DNA of 24,089 nt. Source: an uncultured Prevotella sp. (GTDB lineage: Bacteria > Bacteroidota > Bacteroidia > Bacteroidales > Bacteroidaceae). The notes below the pieces were generated by a model. It was not told the DNA's origin and made no database searches. It worked only from the letters and a program-made list of their open reading frames with translations. The DNA is taken from positions 1 through 24,089 of the forward strand of contig CALBLK010000005.1 of the NCBI GenBank assembly GCA_937895845.1, written 5' to 3'. Shown piece after piece: positions 9,801-16,658 of the stretch; the first letter of the stretch is position 1; every line of letters begins with the position of its first letter. A program made the translations under genes and the position numbers.

Positions 9801-9826
9801 AAAAACGAAAGGCTTTTGGCACTTTA
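9801..9826 (+). promoter_or_regulatory. Candidate HTCS operator, right copy
   Basis: AAAAACGAAAG-GCTTTT-GGCACTTTA resembles the block at 5615-5640 in front of the GH3 operon, in the same orientation relative to its gene and at nearly the same distance from the -7 box (57 nt against 55). A further AAAAACGAAAA lies at 9781-9791, exactly 20 bp upstream. This gives a direct-repeat arrangement that AraC-type dimers often use. Function is inferred. Confidence 0.35.
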
Positions 9827-9874
9827 TAGGAAGTGGAGTGCATTATAAACAAAGTGGCAAGCGTAGGAAAGGGG

Positions 9875-9882
9875 TAACTTTG
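9875..9882 (+). promoter_or_regulatory. Bacteroidetes -7 box for the sulfatase-anSME operon
   Basis: TAACTTTG is an exact TAnnTTTG match ending 32 nt before the ATG at 9915. As at the GH3 promoter, no TTTG is present 19-21 nt upstream, which would fit activator dependence. A TTG at 9894 would leave almost no leader and is therefore a less likely start codon. Confidence 0.6.
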
Positions 9883-9914
9883 CAACACGAAATTTGAAAT
9901 TAAAAACCCGAGAA

Positions 9915-11606
9915 ATGAACACATTGTTTGCCAAGTTATTGTTGCCAGCCACTGCCCTGACAGGCATGGCTGCACAGGTGCAAGCCCAGCGGACGGCAGC
10001 CGCCGGGCGTCCCAACATCCTGTTTATCATGTGTGATGACCATGCCATGCAAGCCATCAGCGCTTATGGCAGTGCGCTGTCGCAGCTTGCCCCCACTCCC
10101 AACATTGACCGCTTGGCGCAGCGTGGCATGCTCTTCCGTAATTGCTTCGTCGAGAATTCCCTCTCGGCGCCCAGCCGCGCGTGCCTTGTCACCGGCCTTT
10201 ACAGCCATCAGAACGGGCAGCGCCAGCTGGCAGAGGGGATTGACACGACGCGGCAGTTCTTCACCGAACTGTTGCAGGCGGCAGGCTACCAGACAGGACT
10301 GGTGGGCAAGTGGCACCTGATGTGCGAGCCTAAGGGCTTCGACTATTATCACGTGCTCGACGACCAAGGAAAATATTATAACCCCACTTTCTGTTCGACC
10401 GGCCATTACAAGCAGTACAGGCAGGAGCATGGCTATGCCACAACGCTCATCACACAGCACGCCATCGGGTTTCTTGACCGCCGCGACAAGTCAAGGCCAT
10501 TCTGTCTGATGGTTCACCACAAGGCCCCGCATCGCAACTGGATGCCTGACACTAAAAACATTGGCCGCTATGACAAGGTGCGGTTCCCATTGCCAGCCAC
10601 TTTCTTCGACGACTATGCCACGCGCGGCACAGCTGCCCGCACGCAGAAGATGAGCGTCATTGACGACATGGAGATGATACAGGACTTGAAAGTGCCCGAA
10701 CTGCTTGACACCAGTAGCGTAGAGAGCATGGCTTCTTACAGTGCCCTGGCGGGCGAGCTGTCACGCCTTGACCGGCAGCAGCGCGCCGCCTACGACAAGT
10801 ATTACCTGCCACGCAACCGCCGTTTCATGGAAGCCCGGCTCGAAGGCAGGGAATTGGCTGAATGGAAGTACCAGAACTATGTGCGCGACTATATGGCTGT
10901 CATCGCATCGGTTGACGAGAGTGTGGGCCAGCTGCTCGATTACCTTGAGGCGCACAACCTCGACAAGAACACCATCGTGGTTTACACCTCCGACCAGGGC
11001 TTCTACCTGGGTGAGCACGGCTGGTTTGACAAGCGTTTCATGTATGAAGAGTCTATGCACACGCCGCTGATTGTGGCTTGCCCCGGCCGTGTAAAGGCTG
11101 GCGTTGAATGTACAGACCTTGTGCAGAATGTCGACTTCGCGCCCACATTCCTCTCGCTGGCCGGCGTGCAAAAGCCCGCGCAGATGACAGGCAGGTCGCT
11201 CGAACCGCTGTTCGGCGGAAACAGGCCAAAGGACTGGCGCGAGAGCCTGTATTATCACTATTACGACTATCCCACTTTCCATCTCGTGCGAAAACATGAC
11301 GGCGTGCGCACCGCCCGCTACAAACTTATCCACTTCTATGGCAAGGGCGGGGAGCAGGGCGCACGGGAAAACAAGTACCAGACAATGCCCGGCACCCGGG
11401 AGAACAGGGTGTACAACTACCTGAGACAAGCCAACTACTTCACCTCCGACACAGCCGCCGTTGACTACTACGAGCTATACGACCTGAAGGCCGACCCGCA
11501 CGAGTTGGACAACATCTACGGCAAGCCGGAAACAATGGGCGTGTTCAAGGCTCTGAAGAGACTGCTCGACGGCTACCGGAAGACGCTTAAGGTAGACGAA
11601 TATTAA
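9915..11606 (+). CDS. Serine-type sulfatase, S1_11-like (GlcNAc-6-O-sulfatase type)
   Basis: A 563-residue formylglycine sulfatase with signal peptide MNTLFAKLLLPATALTGMAA ending at QVQAQ, so periplasmic. The first metal site is MCDDHAMQAISAYG (about 39-52). The maturation motif is S84-A-P-S-R88, with Ser coded by TCG at 10164-10166. The second metal motif, TSDQGFYLGEHGWFDKRF, lies about 60% along. This motif set resembles S1_11 sulfatases, whose characterised members remove 6-O-sulfate from N-acetylglucosamine; the specificity here is inferred. The ATG at 9915 is preferred because it begins directly with the signal peptide; an in-frame TTG at 9894 is the alternative. It is the first gene of the rightward operon, and the anSME gene starts 25 nt after its stop. 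Confidence 0.88.
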   Translation: MNTLFAKLLLPATALTGMAAQVQAQRTAAAGRPNILFIMCDDHAMQAISAYGSALSQLAPTPNIDRLAQRGMLFRNCFVENSLSAPSRACLVTGLYSHQNGQRQLAEGIDTTRQFFTELLQAAGYQTGLVGKWHLMCEPKGFDYYHVLDDQGKYYNPTFCSTGHYKQYRQEHGYATTLITQHAIGFLDRRDKSRPFCLMVHHKAPHRNWMPDTKNIGRYDKVRFPLPATFFDDYATRGTAARTQKMSVIDDMEMIQDLKVPELLDTSSVESMASYSALAGELSRLDRQQRAAYDKYYLPRNRRFMEARLEGRELAEWKYQNYVRDYMAVIASVDESVGQLLDYLEAHNLDKNTIVVYTSDQGFYLGEHGWFDKRFMYEESMHTPLIVACPGRVKAGVECTDLVQNVDFAPTFLSLAGVQKPAQMTGRSLEPLFGGNRPKDWRESLYYHYYDYPTFHLVRKHDGVRTARYKLIHFYGKGGEQGARENKYQTMPGTRENRVYNYLRQANYFTSDTAAVDYYELYDLKADPHELDNIYGKPETMGVFKALKRLLDGYRKTLKVDEY

Positions 11607-11631
11607 GTTAAAAAGGACAAGAACCGTCAAC

Positions 11632-12906
11632 ATGATGAATACACTCAATCCCTTTGCGCGGCCCCTTTACATGATGCTGAAGCCCGTGGGGGCCGCGTGC
11701 AACCTGCGGTGCAAATACTGTTATTATCTTGAAAAGGCCAACCTGTACAAGCACTCGTCTTCGCGCGTGCTGAGCGAGGAGATGCTCGAACAGTTCACAC
11801 AAGAGTATATCGAGGCGCAAACCATGAGCCAGGTGCTCTTTACCTGGCATGGCGGCGAGACGCTCATGCGCCCGCTCTCCTTCTTTCGCAAGGCTGTCGA
11901 GCTGCAAAAGAAGTATGCTGCCGGGCGGCGCGTCGACAACACCATACAGACCAACGGCACGCTGCTTACCGACGAGTGGTGCGAGTTCTTGCACGACAAC
12001 CATTGGCTTGTCGGCGTCTCGGTCGACGGGCCGCAGGACTTGCACGACGAGTATCGCCGCACGGCTGCGGGAGCCCCGTCGTGGGTGAAGGTGATGCGCG
12101 GCATACGGCTCCTGGACAAGCACCATGTCGAGTGGAACGCCATGGCTGTGGTCAACGACTTCAACGCCGACTATCCGCTTGACTTCTACCATTTCTTCAA
12201 AGACCACGGTTGCCGGTACATCCAGATAACGCCGGTCGTCGAGCGCATCGTCAGCCACGGTGACGGCCGCCGTCTGGCCACCCTCACCGACAGCGACGAG
12301 GCTCCGCTGGCCGACTTCTCGGTAACGCCGGGGCAGTGGGGCCGCTTTCTGTGCACCATCTTCGACGAGTGGGTGCGCCATGACGTGGGGAAGACGTATG
12401 TCGAGCTGTTCGACTGCATTCTGGCCAACTGGGTGGGCGAGCGTCCGGGCATTTGTGTCTACGCCAAAGAGTGCGGGCACGCCGGCGTGATGGAGTTCAA
12501 CGGCGATGTCTATTCGTGCGACCATTTTGTGTTTCCCGCCTACCGCCTGGGCAACATTCGCGAGAAGACCATCACCGAGATGCTGTATGGTGACCGGCAA
12601 AAGCAGTTCAGCAAACTGAAAAGCCAGTCGCTGCCCCGCGAGTGCCGCGAGTGCAAGTGGCTGTTTGCCTGCAATGGCGAGTGCCCCAAGAACCGTTTTG
12701 TCAGAGACCGCTATGGCAACCCCGGCAAAAACTACCTGTGCGAGGGCTACCGCATGTTCTTCGAGCACGTGGCACCGTATATGGACTTTATGAAGAACGA
12801 ATACCTTAACCGGCGCCCGCCCTCAAATGTCATGCAGCATGTCGACGAGATAGAGCGCAACCGGGCCCAAACCGAATATGCTGACTTTTCAGTTGCCGGG
12901 GAATAA
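11632..12906 (+). CDS. Anaerobic sulfatase-maturating enzyme (radical SAM, SPASM)
   Basis: A 424-residue cytoplasmic enzyme that oxidises the active-site Ser (or Cys) of sulfatases to formylglycine before export. The radical SAM cluster motif is C23-x3-C27-x2-C30, followed by the WHGGE SAM-binding motif at about 72-76. The C-terminal SPASM region supplies C275, C281, C296, C338, C341, C347, C351 and C370. Their spacing matches the auxiliary 4Fe-4S clusters of the Clostridium perfringens anSME from memory, and D297 sits at the position of the proposed catalytic base. Linkage 25 nt downstream of a Ser-type sulfatase, with a second Ser-type sulfatase in the divergent operon, fits this role. Two ATG codons are adjacent at 11632 and 11635; the first is given. 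Length is normal for the family. Confidence 0.94.
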   Translation: MMNTLNPFARPLYMMLKPVGAACNLRCKYCYYLEKANLYKHSSSRVLSEEMLEQFTQEYIEAQTMSQVLFTWHGGETLMRPLSFFRKAVELQKKYAAGRRVDNTIQTNGTLLTDEWCEFLHDNHWLVGVSVDGPQDLHDEYRRTAAGAPSWVKVMRGIRLLDKHHVEWNAMAVVNDFNADYPLDFYHFFKDHGCRYIQITPVVERIVSHGDGRRLATLTDSDEAPLADFSVTPGQWGRFLCTIFDEWVRHDVGKTYVELFDCILANWVGERPGICVYAKECGHAGVMEFNGDVYSCDHFVFPAYRLGNIREKTITEMLYGDRQKQFSKLKSQSLPRECRECKWLFACNGECPKNRFVRDRYGNPGKNYLCEGYRMFFEHVAPYMDFMKNEYLNRRPPSNVMQHVDEIERNRAQTEYADFSVAGE

Positions 12907-12933
12907 TGACTTAAGCCCAAACCGGGCATAGAA

Positions 12934-12941
12934 TAGATTTG
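12934..12941 (+). promoter_or_regulatory. Possible internal -7 box before the carboxylesterase
   Basis: TAGATTTG matches TAnnTTTG and ends 27 nt before the ATG at 12969, inside the 62-nt gap after the anSME gene. No -33 TTTG is present at N19. The esterase may have its own start site, be read through from the operon promoter, or both. Confidence 0.3.
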
Positions 12942-12968
12942 ACTTAAAATTTAAATTTTTACAATGCA

Positions 12969-14600
12969 ATGAGAAAGCGGATATTCTTAATCGCCAGCAT
13001 GCTGTGCGTTCTCTCGGGATTTGCGCAGCAAGGGCCGCTGGCCACCACACAGTACGGAGTGCTGGAGGGTGTGTGCGAATCGGGGGTGAACGTGTTTAAG
13101 GGGGTGCCTTTTGCTGCGCCGCCCACTGGCGCGAACCGGTGGCGTGCGCCGCAGCCCGTGCAGGGCTGGCAGGGCGTGCGCAGCGCAAAGAAGTTCGGCA
13201 ACGACCCCATGCAGGGCAACCCCTTCGGCGACATGGGCTTTGATGCCGAAAAGAAAAGCGAGGACTGTCTCTACCTGAACGTGTGGACACCCTCGAAGAC
13301 CATGGCCGACCGCCTGCCCGTTGTGATCTATTTCAATGGCGGCGGACTGATTGCCGGGTCGGGCAGCGAGCCACGCTATGCAGGGCTGCAGATGGCACGC
13401 CACGGAATCGTTGCCGTCACAGCCAACTACCGGGAGGGCATCTTCGGATTTCTCGCCCATCCGCAGCTGTCGGAGGAAACAGCATACAAGGGTTCCGGAA
13501 ACTATGGCTTTATGGACCAGGCCGCGGCCATCAGGTGGGTGTATGAAAACATAGCCGCCTTTGGCGGCGACCCCGGGCAAATCACCATCGTGGGCGAGTC
13601 GGCCGGGGCTGTGTCGGTGAGCGCACTGCTCGTGTCGCCCCTCGTGCGCGGCATGGTAGCCCGCGCCATGGCCTCTTCGGGGGCCGTGTGCGGGCGGAAG
13701 GCGCTCTCACTGAAAGAGGCCGAGATGCAGGGCGTGGCGAGCCTGAAGAAAATGGGGCTTGAAAACATTGCGCAGGCACGGAAGATGGGTGCCGGCGAAC
13801 TGCTGGAAAAAAGCAGTATGGACGGTTTGCCAGCCTGTTGTGTTGACGGCTGCTTCCTTACCGAAGACCCCACAGAAGCTTATCTTAAAGGGCACCAGCA
13901 AAGGGTGCCGCTGCTGGTTGGGCGCAACAGCATGGAGATGACGCCGCTGGCCTATCTTGAAGGCAAGGAACCCACACTGGCCAACCTCCGCCCCGTGCTT
14001 GAGCGCGTCTTTGGCGACAAGACCGAAGAGGCCATGCGCCACTATGGACTCAAGACCGACCGCGACGTGCTTGGCAAGCCTGGCGTCGATTTTGCCTCAG
14101 ACCGCTTTATTGCCTATGGCACCTGGCTTTTTGGCTACCTGCATGCCAAAACGTCTGGCCAGCCCGTCTACCGCTACTGCTTCACGCGGCCGCGCCCCGA
14201 GATGCGCGACAAGGGCTTGGTGGCCGGACTGGCCGGCGGCGTGCAGAGGAAAGGCGATGGCAGGAACGGCAACGTGATGACCGCTGCCGGGACTGGCGTG
14301 TTCAATGGGGCTGTCCATTCGGCCGACATTGAGTATGCTATGGGCACACTGCCCACCAACCGCGTGTATGACTGGCAGCCGGAGGATTACCGCGTGTCAG
14401 ACCAGTTTGTCAACTATTACGCCAACTTCATCAAGACGGGGAATCCCAATGGCTTGGGCTTGGCCGACTGGACTTCGATAACCGGCAAGAGCAAGCCCAC
14501 GCAGCTTATCCTTGATGTCAACTCGTATGAAACCTTTGACCCCGACTTTGAGCGGCGCAACCTGTTCTTGATGGAGGTGGGCGGCGTGGCTAACCGGTAG
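12969..14600 (+). CDS. Type-B carboxylesterase (COesterase family), secreted
   Basis: A 543-residue alpha/beta-hydrolase of the carboxylesterase type B family, which cleaves ester bonds, possibly acyl groups on the glycan used by this locus. Residues 1-20 (MRKRIFLIASMLCVLSGFAQ) are a signal peptide. The sequence VNVFKGVPFAAPPTGANRWR and the EDCLYLNVW motif (about 98-106) are family hallmarks. The nucleophile is S211 in GESAG, the acid is probably E323 in GRNSME, and the base is H450 in GAVHSADIEY. The oxyanion-hole motif reads N-G-G-G at 123-126 instead of the more common H-G-G-G; the glycines are kept. It is the last gene of the rightward operon, 62 nt after the anSME gene. Substrate is unknown. 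Confidence 0.88.
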   Translation: MRKRIFLIASMLCVLSGFAQQGPLATTQYGVLEGVCESGVNVFKGVPFAAPPTGANRWRAPQPVQGWQGVRSAKKFGNDPMQGNPFGDMGFDAEKKSEDCLYLNVWTPSKTMADRLPVVIYFNGGGLIAGSGSEPRYAGLQMARHGIVAVTANYREGIFGFLAHPQLSEETAYKGSGNYGFMDQAAAIRWVYENIAAFGGDPGQITIVGESAGAVSVSALLVSPLVRGMVARAMASSGAVCGRKALSLKEAEMQGVASLKKMGLENIAQARKMGAGELLEKSSMDGLPACCVDGCFLTEDPTEAYLKGHQQRVPLLVGRNSMEMTPLAYLEGKEPTLANLRPVLERVFGDKTEEAMRHYGLKTDRDVLGKPGVDFASDRFIAYGTWLFGYLHAKTSGQPVYRYCFTRPRPEMRDKGLVAGLAGGVQRKGDGRNGNVMTAAGTGVFNGAVHSADIEYAMGTLPTNRVYDWQPEDYRVSDQFVNYYANFIKTGNPNGLGLADWTSITGKSKPTQLILDVNSYETFDPDFERRNLFLMEVGGVANR

Positions 14601-14615
14601 GGTGGGGCCGGATGG

Positions 14616-14652
14616 CAAACAAAAAGCGGCGGCATGGAAACCATGCCGCCGC
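14616..14652 (-). terminator. Rho-independent terminator of the 77-residue protein gene
   Basis: A perfect 12-bp inverted repeat (GCGGCGGCATGG at 14626-14637 and its complement at 14641-14652) has a 3-nt loop. On the minus strand it is followed by TTTTTGTTTG. The T-tract exists only in the leftward direction, so it ends the minus-strand gene at 14696. For the convergent carboxylesterase transcript it gives a hairpin without a T-run. Confidence 0.85.
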
Positions 14653-14695
14653 CAAGCACCTTAATTAAAGTGTGTACCGTTACTCAGGGGTTTGG

Positions 14696-14929
14696 CTATT
14701 TGCTAAAGTTAGCCTTAAGCTCGTCTTTGCGCGCCTGAAGCATCTGAAGCTCATGAGCCTTTGCCTCGATAACCTTGTCGATGCCCTTCAGCTCGATAAA
14801 CTCACGGAAGTGTTCAACCTCTTTGAAGGGAACACCGCTGTTGAGAATGTCAATCAAATCGTTCACCAACTTCTTGTCATCTTCTGACAAATCTTCAACC
14901 TTCGCTTTAAGTTCACTCAACTTGATCAT
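14696..14929 (-). CDS. Small helical charged protein of unknown function (77 residues)
   Basis: I do not recognise this protein. It is 77 residues, very rich in Lys, Glu, Asp and Leu, with no Cys or Trp, no signal peptide and no membrane segment, so probably cytoplasmic and all-helical. The C-terminal half (EAKAHELQMLQARKDELKAN) looks like an amphipathic or coiled-coil helix. A purine-rich AGAAAGGACGA lies just upstream of the ATG. It has its own transcription unit: a consensus promoter at 15266-15296 with a leader of about 330 nt, and a strong terminator right after the stop. These signals, more than the length, argue that it is a real gene. It could be a small regulator or structural adaptor; nothing in the sequence decides this. 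Confidence 0.75.
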   Translation of the reverse strand: MIKLSELKAKVEDLSEDDKKLVNDLIDILNSGVPFKEVEHFREFIELKGIDKVIEAKAHELQMLQARKDELKANFSK

Positions 14930-15260
14930 GACTAATCGTCCTTTCTATTGATTTTAATAAGGTCCTTTATGCCTGCCAGGCCGTACGGCGCTTGCCTACT
15001 GTCACCCATGTCGGCAGACTTTGCTCAAAAGAAGCCCCACTCTCCGGCTAGCTGTCAGAACAACGAGGATTCGCTTGTCTTCCAATGCCCGGCCGGGGGG
15101 CGTAGCTCCCAAACCAGTTCGTCATGCCATTGCTCGCCACTCCCGGCGGGCGGCAGGTGCTTGCTTCACCATCCAAAGATGCAACCGTCTGCAAACAGGC
15201 CGCTTGCCGGCAATGCCACAAACGCGAAAACAAGCAATCGGTGGCCGGCACCTGCTCAGT
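14930..15260 (-). ncRNA. Candidate structured leader RNA (or small RNA) upstream of the 77-residue protein
   Basis: This 330-nt stretch has no convincing coding sequence but lies between a consensus promoter and the small gene. It is GC-rich for a Bacteroidetes intergenic region (141 G+C counted in 15001-15240). In the minus-strand RNA, GCAGGTGC (15255-15248) can pair with GCACCTGC (15160-15153), and directly inside it TTGCTT (15237-15232) pairs with AAGCAA (15166-15161). This makes a nested 14-bp stem with a 10-nt bulge. The enclosed part contains the palindrome TTGCCGGCAA. Near the gene, ATAAAGGACCTTAT (14957-14970) is another near-palindrome. I could not match it to rnpB, tmRNA, SRP RNA or a cobalamin riboswitch by eye. 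It may be a cis-regulatory leader or an independent small RNA. Confidence 0.4.
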
Positions 15261-15265
15261 GTGTG

Positions 15266-15296
15266 CAAAGATATAATATTACTGCAAAATAACAAA
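15266..15296 (-). promoter_or_regulatory. Consensus Bacteroidetes promoter of the leader / 77-residue gene
   Basis: On the minus strand, TTTG (15296-15293) is followed after exactly 19 nt by TATCTTTG (15273-15266), a full match to TTTG-N19-TAnnTTTG. Transcription would begin near 15260 and run left. The -33 box lies inside the T-tract of the upstream terminator. Confidence 0.75.
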
Positions 15297-15297
15297 C

Positions 15298-15323
15298 AAA
15301 AAGCCATGAAAATTTCATTTGGC
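15298..15323 (-). terminator. Probable terminator of the GH43-PL9 operon
   Basis: Starting 17 nt after the PL9 stop, the minus strand reads GCCAAATGAAATTTTCATGGC and then TTTTTGTTTG. GCC pairs with GGC and ATGA with TCAT, with a 2-nt AA bulge and an A/T loop. The stem is modest but the position and T-run fit. Confidence 0.6.
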
Positions 15324-15340
15324 GTATAATTCTTATTGGC

Positions 15341-16654
15341 TTATTGGCCAGCAAGCAGCCCGAGGATGGCGGGGGGCAGAGTGCCGTCTGCATTTCGCGC
15401 AGCGGAGAGTTGGCTTGCGTCTATACTGTTGGGGGCCGGACACTGGATGTTGCCGCTGTCCACCCATTTCCCGCCGGCATAGGAAAAGGTGTTGCCACTC
15501 ACGGAGCAACTCCCGGCGTCAATGGCATTGGCTATCCTCTTGTTGCCATAACTGGTGTTGTGACGGATGACGTGACCATATCCGGGGACGTCAACCGCAT
15601 CGCGATGCGACTTCCCCTTTCGGTTCGCAAGCGAGTAGTTCAGCATGCGGTTGCTGTAGGCGGCATTGTGCTCAAACCTCACCCCGCCCAGATGGTGGTT
15701 GCTGAAAAAGCCATTTGCCTTGTTCTCGGCAGCCAGGCAGTGGCTTACCACATGCATCGGAACGTCTTTGATGCGCACATCCCCTCTCATGCCATAGCCA
15801 CCGGCCTTAAACCCGTTGCCATTTGCCCGGGCAACCCCGTCTTTGTCATACCCGTTGCGGAAGGCGATGCAATATTCCGCCTTGGCAGCCGACCGGCAAC
15901 TGATAAAGTCGAAGCCGTCGTCGCTGTTTTGCCATGCCCTGCAATACCTGAATGTGTTTCCCTCGCACCCGGCCTTGACATGGCATCCAAACCCGTCGCT
16001 GTTGCCGCCGTTGTTTGCGCCATTGTCCACGCCAATGTTAACAGCGTCGAAATTGTTGTAGGCGTCACAGTTGGTGATGACATTGTGCCCGGACCTTCCC
16101 ATAATGTAAAAGCCTATGCCCATGCCGTCATGCGCCGCGATGTTGTCAAAGGTGCAGTGGTTTCCGCCATTGACCCTGAAGTTTTCGGACTGCGTGTTCT
16201 TGGATGACTTCGGAACCGTGATGCCAACCACCTCAATATTGGAAAAACGGAGGTAGTCAGCATGAACATAGAAGCCGGTGATCCGCTTGCCTGTACTCAC
16301 ACCGGACAAGTCGAAGACGGGGCGGCGGCCATGTGCATCCTGCACACCCCTGTAAACGATTGGGGATGCGGCGGTGCCGCTGGTGGCGAAGTCGAAGATA
16401 ACGTCCCACACGCTGTCAGAGACGGTGTCCATCATCTCGCTTGGTTTTACATGGTAGGTGCCGGGCAGGATAAAAACGGTGTCTCCGGCCGCCACTTTCT
16501 TCTGGGCTGTGGCCAGTGAGGCCAGGGGGGCCTTTGGTGATGTTCCGCCATTGCAGGCATCTCCTGCCGGAGAAACGTAATAGTTCGTGCCGACCATCGG
16601 CAGAGACGGGGCTGTGAGCCACAAAAGCAACGCCAACGACTTTTTCATTGCCAT
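15341..16654 (-). CDS. Polysaccharide lyase family 9 (right-handed beta-helix)
   Basis: A 437-residue secreted parallel beta-helix protein. Residues 1-23 form a signal peptide; ATG at codon 3 is an alternative start. The mature protein begins TNYYVSPAGDACNGGTSPKAPLASL, the usual opening of such lyases. D220, D245, D246 and D249 plus K283 (in NGNGFKAGG) line up, with nearly the same spacing, with the calcium ligands D209, D233, D234, D237 and catalytic Lys273 of Erwinia Pel9A. The family assignment is therefore well supported. PL9 enzymes beta-eliminate at uronic acids in pectate, rhamnogalacturonan I or related polymers; which one applies here is not visible. It starts 4 nt after the stop of the GH43-like gene, so the two are co-transcribed and probably act on the same polymer. 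Confidence 0.87.
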   Translation of the reverse strand: MAMKKSLALLLWLTAPSLPMVGTNYYVSPAGDACNGGTSPKAPLASLATAQKKVAAGDTVFILPGTYHVKPSEMMDTVSDSVWDVIFDFATSGTAASPIVYRGVQDAHGRRPVFDLSGVSTGKRITGFYVHADYLRFSNIEVVGITVPKSSKNTQSENFRVNGGNHCTFDNIAAHDGMGIGFYIMGRSGHNVITNCDAYNNFDAVNIGVDNGANNGGNSDGFGCHVKAGCEGNTFRYCRAWQNSDDGFDFISCRSAAKAEYCIAFRNGYDKDGVARANGNGFKAGGYGMRGDVRIKDVPMHVVSHCLAAENKANGFFSNHHLGGVRFEHNAAYSNRMLNYSLANRKGKSHRDAVDVPGYGHVIRHNTSYGNKRIANAIDAGSCSVSGNTFSYAGGKWVDSGNIQCPAPNSIDASQLSAARNADGTLPPAILGLLAGQ

Positions 16655-16658
16655 TTTT

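Noticed and set aside
9894..9914. TTG start for the S1_11-like sulfatase
   Set aside because: It would add a charged stretch (KLKTRE) before a complete signal peptide and leave almost no leader after the -7 box.
11608..12768. Long minus-strand open frame opposite the anSME gene (386 codons)
   Set aside because: It is antisense to a fully recognisable enzyme; its translation shows no family motif and it results from GC-rich codon usage. The same applies to antisense frames at 6657-7748 and 8259-9197 inside the HTCS gene.
12914..12926. Small hairpin GCCC-N5-GGGC after the anSME gene as a terminator
   Set aside because: The stem is only 4 bp and has no T-run; read-through into the esterase is likely.
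15048..15251. 67-codon minus-strand open frame in the leader region
   Set aside because: It starts with GTG without a ribosome binding site, has a Cys/Arg-rich unstructured composition and overlaps the predicted RNA stem.
14930..15260. Leader region as RNase P RNA, tmRNA, SRP RNA or cobalamin riboswitch
   Set aside because: GAGCAAAGTCTGCC near 15020 only loosely resembles the RNase P GAGGAAAGTCC motif and no other conserved block fits; no tag sequence, SRP tetraloop or B12-box was found.
15344..16207. Plus-strand frame of 287 codons opposite the PL9 gene
   Set aside because: Antisense shadow of a gene with intact calcium ligands and catalytic Lys; no recognisable domain of its own.
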